Shown: positions 37,259 to 47,185 of the stretch, piece after piece
Layout of the letters: each line of letters starts with the position of its first letter
Position numbering within the stretch: the stretch's first letter is position 1
Source of the DNA: Amblyomma americanum
Lineage: Eukaryota > Arthropoda > Arachnida > Ixodida > Ixodidae
Length of the DNA stretch: 64,000 nt
NCBI RefSeq assembly: GCF_052857255.1
Contig: NC_135497.1
Coordinates: forward strand, 345,749,751 to 345,813,750
Reading direction: 5' to 3'
Notes under the pieces: generated by a model
What the model saw: the letters and a program-made list of their open reading frames with translations, nothing else
What the model was told of the DNA's origin: nothing
Database searches by the model: none
Program-made: the position numbers and the translations under genes

Positions 37259-37670
37259 CTTGAGTTCTTTCGTATGTGCTATTTGGTGTTCACGGACTTT
37301 TTTCACTATGTTAGTATAACTGTTTAGACAAGAAGTGTATGCATATAGACTTATTTCTCCACCCGCTGCCTGAGCAGCCAACAAGGAAAATGTGCTTAGG
37401 CAGATCAGAATTTATGAATGTGCACGCATAAAGACGAATATCAATTACAGCTGCTGCTGCAGTTCAGGCAAATCTGCTGGGAGGTAATGGGCTCTCCTAT
37501 TTATCTCCAATTAGCCTTGTCCTGTGCCAGCTGCGGCCACCGCTTCCCTGCGCATTTCCTAATCTCATCTGCCCGCTCCTCTCTGTCGTCCAGTTTTCCT
37601 TCCGTTGGAATTCAGTCTGTCGCCCTAAGCAACACCCTCTCAATGCTAAGGCCTCTCCACCGGCCGCGTG

Positions 37671-37696
37671 ACGTCACGCCAAGGGACCGTGCAGGC
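37671..37696 (+). repeat. Left terminal inverted repeat of P-like transposon
   Basis: The 26 bp match the reverse complement of 41681-41706 at 22 positions, the first 13 without a mismatch. The outer 8 bp (37663-37670) are the candidate target-site duplication. No equivalent pair was seen elsewhere around the transposase gene. Confidence 0.7.
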
Positions 37697-38305
37697 CCCG
37701 CGCTCCGCGATTTCAGCGCGCCGCGCCCGTCTGCACTATTCGGGTACTGCCGTACGTAGCTGCCTTATAAGTGATTCCTTCATTTTCATTTTTGTCGTTG
37801 CTGCAGAAAAGAAATTCGCTAGTTTGTGCGCGCCTTAGGCTATCATTTTATCTGCTTTATATATTTTTTTTATTGCAGAACACCTTATTGTCAAGAAAGT
37901 TCGAGCTGCTAATACAGTTTTTTATAATAAACAATTTAGCATACGGCCGCCAATTTCGCATTATTGGTCATTATAATAAAAAATTGATTAGTTAATTTCA
38001 ATTAATCATCTAATTATTAGGTTCTATCACGTACATGATGTCTGCCGTGCGGTAAAATCCATCCGCACAGACCGCACATGCGTATATCTAGTTGTTAAAG
38101 TAGAAGTTCGTGAACATTGAAAAAAAAAACACCGTCTACTGCGCATTGTGTTAGTTTTATTCTGTATTGTGTTTTGCTTAAAGCTTTCACACACAGCAAT
38201 AATGACACTCACAATAATGTTGCGCTGTTGAGTATTTGTACAGCTAATCTGACCCTTACAATAAAAAACGACGAGACACCAGCAATGAAGTGTGCGCAAA
38301 GCATT

Positions 38306-38311
38306 TTTATT
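38306..38311 (-). terminator. Polyadenylation signal of the P-like transposase
   Basis: An AATAAA hexamer on the minus strand lies just past the TAA stop at 38329-38327. Its position fits a short 3' UTR ending inside the transposon. Because it has the same orientation as Frq, it could also act as a premature poly(A) site for the host transcript. Confidence 0.55.
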
Positions 38312-38326
38312 GCTTGGGAATAAAAC

Positions 38327-40987
38327 TTACTTCTTCTTAAGCGTTGCTGCTTTCCGGGCTGCGGCCTTCTGCTGCGCATTGTCTTGTATGGCATCATTTC
38401 TTAGTTTGCAAAAGTTGTTTAGAACAACGTTGGTTGCAACGCGTACTACCAAGCGCAGGAGAGTTTGTGCAGTGTGGCCATTTTCACATGTCTCAATGTC
38501 GTGTTCGTCCAGGAGGGAAATCGTCTGTGAAATCACGACACCACGTTGATTTCTACAGGAGAGAAAATCTTCCGCGGTTGCTCCAAAAGACAACTTCTCT
38601 GCAACTAGTTTAGTCATCAGTACCATGTGAACTGTGCATGGCTGGGGAAACTTCAGCCCTCCTCTCGACAGGTTAGCTATCATGGCAGTATTTTCCGCTT
38701 CGATCTCTCGATTTTCAATCACCAATGTGCTGAAGCAAGCAGAACATGAAAGCTTCTTTAAAGCAGCATGAGCAGCGTATCCTGCAATGTAGACAATAGC
38801 ATCCATGTCAGAGTGGGCGTGTGTAATATCGTCGTCGCTGACAGCCACAGAAAAGTTGCATGGGACAAGATCCTCACTTACGTCTTCAAACTCTGTTTCC
38901 TCGCGTGGAAATGTCAAAAGTTTTTGAAGACGAAGCTTCTTCTCACATTCGTAGAGCTGACGCACGGAAATGTGGTACTGTGATCCTGCCAGCTGGCGGT
39001 AACGGCCGAACCGGTCTTCTAGCGCATCCGTCTGAAATTTGCCCAGCAGTACGTACTTGAAGTGAAGTTCTTCTAAGCAGTAGCGCGAGAGTTCTACCAG
39101 AGAATAGCATGTCAGTCGCAAAGCACTGTGAGTCTCTTTCGTCAGCGAGCCACTGGTGATGTTTATTCTTGCCCAAGCGTCCAACCAGTCCACAACGCCG
39201 CTCAGGAAAGCTAACTGTGTGTCATCAACAGACCTTACAGGGTCTTGCATGCTGTCCCTTAGCCTCTGGCCTTTGCAAGGGGTCTTAACATTGACTATTT
39301 GCCACCATGTGAGGATAACGTCAATGAAAAGAGCAGTCGACTCAGCTTGAGGAATCTTGAACGCGGAACCATGTGTCCTGAGGGCATTTGAAACAAACTG
39401 ATTAATGACGTCGAGAGCGAGCTTTACATTTTGCCGCTCCATTGAGGTTGGATTCACGGCTTTTGCGTTCAGTCTGTAAGCAGCCTTCACAAGCGACGTC
39501 TTCTCTGAAGAATAAAGCTGCCGCACAGCTGCGAAAGAAGCAGCTTTCATACGAGGAGGCCCTTCGGGCATTGCTCCACTCAAGTCCATTTCAGGGAAAT
39601 AGAGGCATGTTCCAGGGTTTTTCTGGTTAATCCAATTGTTCCTAATGCACTTCAAGAGATGCACAGGATCGACCACGTAGAAAAGAGGGCGAGCGTTATC
39701 GGCTGGATGGGGATAGACAATGCTCACCTGAGGACTTGTAGCAAATAACGACATCATCTTGCGGTTCAGAGCATTGTTGTCCGTTATCACAGCGATAATT
39801 TTGAGCCCCATTTTCTCAACATTAATGATTATGTTCTTAGCATGCTCGTGCAAAATTTCTGCGCTCAGTTTGCTCACAGGTAATATGTGAATGACGTCCT
39901 TGTTTGCAGAAAGGAGTGATTGTACCATGAACACATGGGCTGTTGTTGCTGGTTCCGTTGAATGAACCGACGATCCTACTATTGTGCCCCCTTTGTAGTC
40001 GAAGTATGGTTTTATGTGGATCTCATCGATCATCAGGGTCACTGTCTTCTCGTGGTCTTTCATTGATTTGACTCGTTCTCGGATGTAGGAGAGACAGTGC
40101 GGTTGATTTTGCTCCACAAGAGGGTCAGCTTTGTAATTTGAGCAAACACGGCGCAGTGTGGAAGGATGGGGCAGAATGATTCTTGATGCAGCTCTTGTGA
40201 AGTGATATGCGTGAGGAGAAATTGAATTCAAAATACTGGCGAATACCAGCAGCTCTGCGCTATACACATGCTGTTTCGCGAGGAGAAGCTCTATCTGCTC
40301 AACCAGAAATTTCAGCAAAGAAGACTGTTCTTTCGTCGTATCACTGTCCTCAATGAGGTCTGCAAGCAGTGAACCGACAAACTGCAATACTTTAGTATGT
40401 TTCGACTCTTTCGTCACCTCAGGTATATTATGCAAGCCTATCTCGAGTTCTTCTAGCAGCAAGGACAGGCTGGAGGTGTCGCATACTTGAGCTGGCAGAA
40501 TCCTGCCTGAAGGAAGCGACAGAAGCTTCACTCCATTCAAGAAAACAGAAAGTGACAGATCAGGGAGAACTACCAAGGCGCATTTCACATTAGGTGAAGG
40601 ATCATTCTCGATGAGAAGGAACCTAACGCACTGCTCATCGACAGAAACGGTCCAGAATTTCGTGTTGCAGATTCCAGGCAACTTAGATTTGAACTCCTCG
40701 TAAGATGAAACTTTGTTTCTTTTCTGTTCAAGCTCATTAGACTGAAGTGACTTCCTCATAGCCTCCTGCAAAGCAGCGTTTTCCCTTCTTGCTTTTTTCG
40801 TCTCTGGCGATTCACTCCGTCCAGGCGTTGAGGACAAGTATTTTGGGCAGTTTGGAAAAACAGAAGGCGCAGCATCAATCTTCAACTGTAGCCTGTCACG
40901 CTTCACCTCTATTATTTTCCCTGTCAGTTCATCTTGGTGTGACAACGTCGTAATGAAGTCGCCTGCGTGGAAGTGCAGTTCACACAC
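38327..40987 (-). CDS. P-like transposase exon 2: RNase H-like catalytic core, insertion domain and C-terminus
   Basis: One uninterrupted frame of 886 codons follows the acceptor TTCTCGTGCAG and starts VCELHFHAGDF, the second half of the THAP finger. The full protein would be 936 residues. In order it has the THAP finger (to about residue 95, ending APSVFP), a charged helical/coiled region (~105-150), and an RNase H-like domain with MIDEIH (Asp371) and VITDNN (Asp453). Next come a region with VVDPVHLLKCIRNNW (~488-502), typical of the GTP-binding insertion domain, then TDALEDRFGRYRQ (Glu707), the likely third catalytic acid, and a C-terminal IAGYAAHAALKKL-C-x2-C segment. This order is that of THAP9 and Drosophila P transposase. 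A minus-strand AATAAA lies about 15-20 bp past the stop. An in-frame ATG at 41014 is inside the intron and is not the real start. Confidence 0.9.
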   Translation of the reverse strand: MCELHFHAGDFITTLSHQDELTGKIIEVKRDRLQLKIDAAPSVFPNCPKYLSSTPGRSESPETKKARRENAALQEAMRKSLQSNELEQKRNKVSSYEEFKSKLPGICNTKFWTVSVDEQCVRFLLIENDPSPNVKCALVVLPDLSLSVFLNGVKLLSLPSGRILPAQVCDTSSLSLLLEELEIGLHNIPEVTKESKHTKVLQFVGSLLADLIEDSDTTKEQSSLLKFLVEQIELLLAKQHVYSAELLVFASILNSISPHAYHFTRAASRIILPHPSTLRRVCSNYKADPLVEQNQPHCLSYIRERVKSMKDHEKTVTLMIDEIHIKPYFDYKGGTIVGSSVHSTEPATTAHVFMVQSLLSANKDVIHILPVSKLSAEILHEHAKNIIINVEKMGLKIIAVITDNNALNRKMMSLFATSPQVSIVYPHPADNARPLFYVVDPVHLLKCIRNNWINQKNPGTCLYFPEMDLSGAMPEGPPRMKAASFAAVRQLYSSEKTSLVKAAYRLNAKAVNPTSMERQNVKLALDVINQFVSNALRTHGSAFKIPQAESTALFIDVILTWWQIVNVKTPCKGQRLRDSMQDPVRSVDDTQLAFLSGVVDWLDAWARINITSGSLTKETHSALRLTCYSLVELSRYCLEELHFKYVLLGKFQTDALEDRFGRYRQLAGSQYHISVRQLYECEKKLRLQKLLTFPREETEFEDVSEDLVPCNFSVAVSDDDITHAHSDMDAIVYIAGYAAHAALKKLSCSACFSTLVIENREIEAENTAMIANLSRGGLKFPQPCTVHMVLMTKLVAEKLSFGATAEDFLSCRNQRGVVISQTISLLDEHDIETCENGHTAQTLLRLVVRVATNVVLNNFCKLRNDAIQDNAQQKAAARKAATLKKK

Positions 40988-41262
40988 CTGCACGAGAAAA
41001 TGAAGCAAGGCCATTCGCCATGACTCTCCATTGCCTAAAACACTAAGTAAAAAGAGTCTGAATAGTGAACAGCTTTTACATATTTACACAGCTTTTACAC
41101 AAGCCTTATGCACATCCACAGAACTAAATGCTTCCTGGACAATTCATACATAAGTGTAAGAAGTGATATCATTGCCTACAAAGACAGCATGCCTTTCCGG
41201 GAGCGACAGCTCACAACTAAGATAATTACCAGCGCCTATTAAGCAATATTTCAGAGTCTTAC

Positions 41263-41412
41263 CCTCGAATGCTCTGTAGGTGTGAAATCCTTCCGTGGAA
41301 TGGCTCGCAACCAGGCTTTTCTTCGTACTTCGTCTCTTGGGAAGCAATAAACACGTACTTTGGGACCATTCTGGTAGTTCCCGCGGCACCCGGGAACACA
41401 GCACCGGCCCAT
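41263..41412 (-). CDS. P-like transposase exon 1: start of THAP zinc finger
   Basis: This 150-nt exon encodes 50 residues. The ATG at 41412-41410 is preceded in frame by a TGA two codons upstream, which fixes the start. The frame reads MGRCCVPGCRGNYQNG, then a CFP motif, AWLRAIPRKDF, and ends TPTEHSR. It ends at a good donor (AGG|GTAAGA) in phase 0. With exon 2 it completes the C2CH THAP signature: C4-x4-C9, then 42 residues to C52-x2-H55, with the expected Phe-Pro and Trp. THAP domains bind the subterminal DNA of P elements. The exon lies hidden under a longer, unrelated frame on the same strand and needs the 275-bp intron (41262-40988) to be spliced. Confidence 0.85.
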
Positions 41413-41680
41413 GTTTCACGAAGTTGCACTCGCTACACGGCAGGCAATCAGTTTCCCATTCGTGCGCTAGCACAGGTACGCACGCCACACAAGAAACGGC
41501 CACACGAAACAGACACAGCCGTGCGAGGAGCGAACGGAAATGCACCCAACGCCAGGCTGAAAGACTCAAGCAGCAGCTAGACGCTCACTGCAAGACTGCG
41601 TTCGTGTCTGTGCTTGCCCGGGCAAGCGCGAGCACATCGAGGGAGACAACCGAGCGGAGCGGAGCCGCGCTTGGTGAGCA

Positions 41681-41706
41681 GCCTGACCGGACACTTGGCG
41701 TGACGT
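41681..41706 (-). repeat. Right terminal inverted repeat of P-like transposon
   Basis: This is the partner of the left repeat. It lies 269 bp upstream of the transposase start codon, so the promoter must sit in this short GC-rich leader. The following 8 bp (41707-41714) match the left flank at 6 positions. Confidence 0.7.
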
Positions 41707-41714
41707 AGCGCGTG

Positions 41715-44700
41715 TGGAAAGGAGGGCCTGGAGAGGCCTGAAGAAAGTATTTAGAGGGTGTTGCCCTAAGGGACCACCGGCTCTTCGCAGTGCATGTCCG
41801 GCCGAGGTCTATTTCCTGTTTTGGATTACAGTGATGACATCATTAACAAGTGTTCGCTATCAAACCCATGCTGTTTATTCTTGTCACTTACTGTTGTTCC
41901 TGTCATATTCCTTTCCATAGCTCGCTGTGCAGTCCTTTCTTTAATTCCATGCCTTTTTGTTAACGGCCAAGTTTCCACCTCATACAGGTGAGTTTAGTAG
42001 CAGGATAAAACTATGAGAGTATTTCTTTTCAGGGGACCTCATTAGCTGCTAGCTGTGACCAGAGAATTCCTGCTAAATGCCCTACTCCGCCTTTTTATTC
42101 CCCCGGTATTTTTCTTGATGTCCGGATATGCGGTCACTGCACCTGGCATCACCTTGTATTCCCTTATCCCTTTTAATACCTCCCGGACTACAGCTAACTG
42201 TTGATTTAAACCCGGACAACTGGAAATTAGTTTTCTTCATACTGCGCTGAGGCTTACCGTTGGGCTTTGTGCGGCCTCAATTATGCGTCGACATTAGCTA
42301 ATTTTCTCTCATTTAAAATACTGAAGTCCGATCTGAAATAAAACTACCGCAAATAATATCAATAAACTAAGCATATTACAACCAATGATCATCAGAGTTA
42401 TTACACACCCGCATTACGATTGTAATGTCGACACACAAATGCAAAAACCTTGTCACAACACGTGTTGAAAGCAATTGCAATTGTCATCTTTGCCTTGGTC
42501 TAATCAGAGAACGAAAAGCGAATTGCAATATTTTAACAAGCATAGCGAGCAGACCATTAAAGAGTCAACACGTTACTCCGCACGCAAAATCGTGTTTTGG
42601 GAAGTGCATCCCTTCCTTACTAATCACGCATTCCAAAAATTACAATAGCAAATTCTTGATCAACCGAACACGTACCTAAACAACAAGATCGATATCTGAA
42701 GTCTTAACCCAAATAAACTGAAATGTATGTTCGTCTAGCATACTGTTTTTTTTATTCTAACATACATACTCCGAGCCTGATGACGGACAATGATAAACTT
42801 TTTTTTTTTTCAACATGCACCTCCCTAGAATGATTTCGTTAAATCTGCACAATATGTACCACTGTATCCAGCGTTCTGTGTGACCTATGTGTCTTGTGTC
42901 TTCTTTTCATTGTTCGTTGGATTTGAATAATTTACAGGTTTTAGGGCTTTTCTGCGCAAATATTCTAGAACTAATTTATTTTTTACTTTGAAAGCTTGTA
43001 TATTGTTTTTCGCATGGAAGCTTCTGCGCTCAATGTATATAGCTTTGCTTGATACGAATTTATTCTTTTGCGTATAAATTTAAATTCTGCAAGGTGTACA
43101 TTTACCATTGCTAATATTAATATTATCATCCCTACGATTTTGTGCTGCTGCTGCCTTCTAGGGGACGAAGACTATTTATTGTCAAGCTCGCCTCCCCCAT
43201 CCTTCATGGAAATAAAATTAAATGAAATGGAAGCGAAGGAAACAAGCAGGCAAATGATTAGTATGAACCCGTATATCGAACTTGCCTTTTACAACACAGG
43301 CGAGTATCAGTTCAATATCAGTACACTATTTACTCCATTGCTCGACCGTCGTGATTGCCGATTCCTTATCCCATGGAATGTAAAATAAAACAAAGTTGAG
43401 GCTGAAGTGCGTTCAGGCTTTCAAATGAAAGACTGAGCCCCCAACGTGAGATTAAAGCGACCGGCATGGCGTATCGCAAATCGCTGATTCAGCGGCGCCG
43501 GGAGAAACATGACACCGGAGACTGTGCTGCATGTGCTCCCAGCACGAGGACGAGCGTAAGTGCGCGATATAGACAGCGCCAGAGAATGCGAGAAAGGACA
43601 TGCGTTTTTTTTTGTTTTGTTGTAGAGAGCGTATACATCCGCAGCGTCCCCGATGTGCGTTAACGGCAGAAATATATCCAACAACGAAGCAGATATAAGG
43701 CGAATGCGTAATCGCCGAGGCGACGGCACGACGCAATTCAGTGTTAATCGCGGTATCGGCCTTCTGTCGGAATCTTTCGGAGCTCTCTTCAAAACAAGGG
43801 CTGCATTGAAACCTTTTGCGCAGTAGCAGCGGTAACAGCTTTCCTAGTTGGAGAGCGCTCGAAGGCAGCTGCAAGAAAAAGCTCGCCGCATTGGGATCGA
43901 TTGCGCCGCCGTCTCCCTTTGTTTTCTACATTTGCAGCCGGATTCCCGCCTTGCCCTGACCGCCATTATTACCTTTAGTCGAAAAAATCTCATTTTCCTG
44001 CTAAATCCTAAAGTTCCCCGAAAAAAAGAGAAGGTTCTCCAATTGAACACCATTGTGTGCCTTTAGTGCTATTAAGCCAGTAATAAAGGTAATTTTGCAA
44101 TAAACGGAAGAAGTGTGTTGTGAGATGCGGTGCCGAAAGTTTATTTCGACCGAATAACTAAGGACTCAATGTCTTGAGAATTCCACGCACTATACTCAAG
44201 AAATGAAGCACGAACAAAAATACTTAAGAGCCAACACAAAGACATGAACATATTACCTCTAGAACAGGAAATGCAGGTGAGGATGATTAACACTTACAAA
44301 GAACCTTTGCGCTTCCGTAGTGAAATTAAGCTCCTCTTGGCGTCAGCTTCCCCGGGCTAAGATTTTCTCATTTTATTCGTGTATTAATTTACTTGTTCAC
44401 GTTTCATTAGTTTAGTATAGTAGAGCCATATCCAGCTTTGCATTTGCACGCCACAGTCTTATACCCATCGAAAAAATTTTATTGTGCACCAAAACAGAAT
44501 TAGGCTTCCCAGCAAACTAAACAGTGAAAAGGTGCCTTACACTGAACGTTCTGCACATTTTGTGCTTTCTGCGATTTTAGTTAAGCGGTACTTACACGCT
44601 TTCACAGCGTCAGAACCTGGTTTGCTGTGCCTCATAAAAGAGGCTAGTTTCTTCGAGTGTTACAGTGGGCCGCTTTCTGAACGCGCTGTCGTAAGAAATC

Positions 44701-45170
44701 CAAGGAAATGTCTTTATACCCTCAGGAAGCGGATTTAACTGTAAATTCTCACTGCATAATAAGAATAAAACAAGATAACGTTAGTGTTTCTTAAGAGCCA
44801 ATGCAAAACCAAAAAGCTGCGAATGCTTTTCTGTGGTTTACTGTCAGGTCACATGGGTACGAGAGCGCATGTAGCCAAGAGCCACGTTTTTTAAGCCGAA
44901 TGAGGGCACAGATTCCATCACCTGTAGCGGTTGTATTTCATTAGTTCCAACACAAAGCCCATGTGGCAGTTCGCGGGAAGCTGTACCTGAAACGTGTCAT
45001 TGTGTTCACTGGCTTGAGAACTAGTCCTCTAAAAGCACTAACAGGATTTATGCCAGCATAGACACTGTGCCTATCGCAAAAGCTAGTGTTGATAAAGAGG
45101 CTTCGAAGGGTACGATTTCAGAAACCGCTAAACTGATCGGGAACAAACCAGGTAGTAGAGAACATTGACG
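41715..45170. other. Large-intron stretch without recognisable features
   Basis: AT-richer DNA with scattered chance frames of up to 140 codons. No exon, transposon or RNA gene was identified between the P-like element and the AT-rich block. Confidence 0.6.
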
Positions 45171-45174
45171 TAAT

Positions 45175-45480
45175 CTTATAAATTGCTGTGTAAGTTGCAG
45201 TAACGTTATACGTTACATTGAAAAGTTGTGATAATCTCAAAAATTAAAAAAATAATGTTATATATAGCTTGGTAAACATTACTTTGACATATTTAAACTG
45301 AACATTATACTAATAATGTGTTGTAAGTGTAATTTAGATGTTCTAATCGTATCTATAGCACCACATTACAAATTATAATGTTACTTTAATGGTCTAATCA
45401 TAACCATTAAGAAACATTACCCGTATTTTCATGGAATGTATCTAATAATGCTTCACATTGTGCAGTAATACCGTTCTTCA
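45175..45480. other. AT-rich block with repeated TAATGTTA-type motifs
   Basis: In about 300 bp, AACATTA or TAATGTT-like heptamers occur in both orientations at least eight times (for example near 45195, 45256, 45279, 45303, 45318, 45379, 45412, 45447). No coding frame. The cause is unknown. Confidence 0.5.
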
Positions 45481-45847
45481 ACCAGAAGAACGTTGAAGGT
45501 AAACATGTCAGTGCCTGCCATAGATGGTGCCTGCCACACATTGCATGCACAACACCAAAACTTAATTAGAACGCTTTCGATATTACTCATCCCCCATACT
45601 CACTTATGACGCCCTTTGCGGTTGGCTATATACGCTTAAGGCCATGCTTTGCGTTAGAAAGTGAGTCTGTGACTTCCGTGTATTGGCTGTTGCGCGTGCC
45701 GTCTTTGTTGACCCTTGCCGCTTGCAAAGTATTGATTGCAATTGTGGTGGATCACAATAAGCGAGTCTGGTCTTGCAAAGTTACTTTACTATTCCACCTA
45801 ACGTTACATATGTGCAGAATAACAGATTATTTGGCGAGTTGGTGCAT

Positions 45848-46130
45848 GACGCAAGAGAACGGAGGCGCAGCTGTGACGGCACAAGAAACAGAAGAGAGTT
45901 GCTCACACTACAAACTGTTTATTTGACAGAAAAGAAGCTTATTTAAAGCACCGAACTCAGGCACGTGGCACACCGCTGGCTGTGTTCTGTGCGATCATGC
46001 GATGTGTGACGTTCCTGAGTTCGGTGCGTTAAATAAGCTTCTTTTCTGTCAAATGAACAGTTGGCAGTGTGAGAATGTGTCGTTCTCTTCGTTGTCCTGT
46101 CACAGTTGCGCCGCCGCCCTTCTCTTGCTT
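45848..46130. mobile_element. Fold-back (palindromic) element centred near 45988
   Basis: The core arms 45911-45961 and 46014-46063 are about 50 bp with roughly 95% complementarity, sharing GACAGAAAAGAAGCTTATTT. Weaker complementarity continues outward (CTGTGAC, CGCAAG blocks) to about 45848 and 46130, and inward almost to the centre. No clear duplication or coding frame is seen. Confidence 0.65.
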
Positions 46131-46483
46131 GCGTTGCATATATGCTGTTTAAATGGTTATGAAAAAAATTTTGTAATTTATATTGGCAACGTTTCAGTAA
46201 CATTACAAAAGAAGGACATTAAGCACAATGTATGAACGTTTGACGAAAACAAAGAAGTGACATTGTTCTAACATTTCGGTGCTACCTGAAAACGGATTCC
46301 AAAAAGTGAATGCAAGGTGCTAAAGACGCTTTGTAATGGCACTCGTTTCAACAGTCTATAATGCCGCCACATGTACAGACATCGAGTCACGATCATGCGA
46401 CTCTGATTCGAGCAGCGAACAAGTTACTGCGCAAGGCGCTGGCGGGGCATCAAGTACTTGACAACTGAGTACAAGTAGTGAGT

Positions 46484-46516
46484 TGTGTTGTGTTGCGTTG
46501 TGTTGTGTTGTGTTGA
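46484..46516. repeat. (GTGTT)n microsatellite
   Basis: About six TGTTG units with one GCGTTG variant. On the minus strand it is (AACAC)n, the same kind of tail as that of the Jockey-like LINE at 60873. Confidence 0.85.
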
Positions 46517-46696
46517 ATAGCGGATAAGCGTCTGCGGCTATCATTCGCCAAGCCTAGGGCATTGTACTACATGTAGTGTGTATGCCACAAGCGCTTTCAG
46601 TTGTGCATAGAAACGAAAGAGTCCAGACTGGAAATTCATTACGATAGAGTGTACAGCCTTTGTCAAAAGTGTAGAGCAAAAGAAGTTTCCTTCTAA

Positions 46697-47185
46697 GGCC
46701 CGTTTCACATGCATGCGATTTTCTCCTGCGACACTGCGACTTCCGTCGGTCTGCGACTGGGGAGGGCAGTCGGCCTAGTCGCAGACGGCTTGCGATCGAG
46801 TTCCGTCCGGTTGGAATTCAGTCGCAGCGTCGGTGTGTTCGCTCTGCGACTGACCATTGGGGAGCGCCGAGACGGCGTGGGACGTGGTGTCACGTGGGAG
46901 CTATTGCCGCGGTGGAAGCAAAACTGTTTATTCTAATCAAAACATGCGAAATATTGCCTTGCATCTAAAAATACGCTGGTCATAAAATCATCAACACGTT
47001 CCGTGTGACATTTCTGTCGCGTTTAATAATGGGTTGCCTATGCAAACATCAAGAAACCTTGCCTCTGCCTCCGACCGAATTCGTTGTGTCGGTGTTGCAT
47101 GTGAAAGCACTGACCGAAAATAGCACTGCGGCCTCACCGACTACACCGGATATTTTCGGTCCAGTCGCAGCATGTGAAACGGGCC
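46697..47185. mobile_element. Harbinger-like MITE (489 bp)
   Basis: The ends are a perfect 16-bp inverted repeat, GGCCCGTTTCACATGC (46697-46712 and 47170-47185). A TAA sits directly outside both ends (46694-46696 and 47186-47188). A 3-bp TWA duplication with a GGC-starting repeat is the known PIF/Harbinger pattern. There is no transposase frame. The interior has many TGCGAC/GTCGCA copies, mostly at 46720-46860 and again near 47163, which may be transposase binding sites. Confidence 0.8.

Larger units (their letters stand above)
33060..37440 (+). mobile_element. CR1-like non-LTR retrotransposon, nearly full length but decayed
   Basis: The element comprises a GC-rich 5' leader (roughly 33060-33401, start uncertain), ORF1, ORF2 and a 3' UTR of about 180 bp that ends near an AATAAAGA-like sequence (~37428-37440). 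Clade assignment to CR1/L2 rests on the ORF1 zinc finger, the endonuclease type and the RT motifs; I did not build a tree. Its 3' end is only about 230 bp from the P-like transposon, so the P-like element may have landed beside it. No target-site duplication was identified. Confidence 0.8.
37671..41706 (-). mobile_element. P-element-like (THAP9-type) DNA transposon, apparently complete
   Basis: The element is about 4036 bp. Its ends are a 26-bp inverted repeat starting ACGTCACGCCAAG; 22 of 26 positions match between 37671-37696 and the reverse complement of 41681-41706. The first 13 bases are perfect. The 8 bp outside each end are gccgcgtg (37663-37670) and agcgcgtg (41707-41714), matching at 6 of 8 positions. 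Eight-base duplications are the known signature of P-superfamily insertion. The interior is one transposase gene with two coding exons and no visible frame lesion. About 80 bp inside the right end is a perfect 16-bp palindrome (41612-41627), which could be a subterminal site. The element lies in the large Frq intron in the same orientation as the host gene. The duplication mismatches suggest it is not very recent, or that the true ends differ by a few bases. Confidence 0.75.

Noticed and set aside
40988..41014. ATG at 41014 as the start of the P-like transposase
   Set aside because: It lies inside the intron, upstream of the acceptor at 40988. Using it would drop the first two zinc ligands of the THAP finger, which are found in the exon at 41412-41263.
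41144..41569. 141-codon minus-strand frame upstream of the transposase
   Set aside because: It overlaps the real THAP exon in another frame and has no recognisable domain.
46480..46516. (GTGTT)n as the end of another LINE
   Set aside because: The tail type fits, but no LINE 3' UTR or coding sequence is recognisable on either side.
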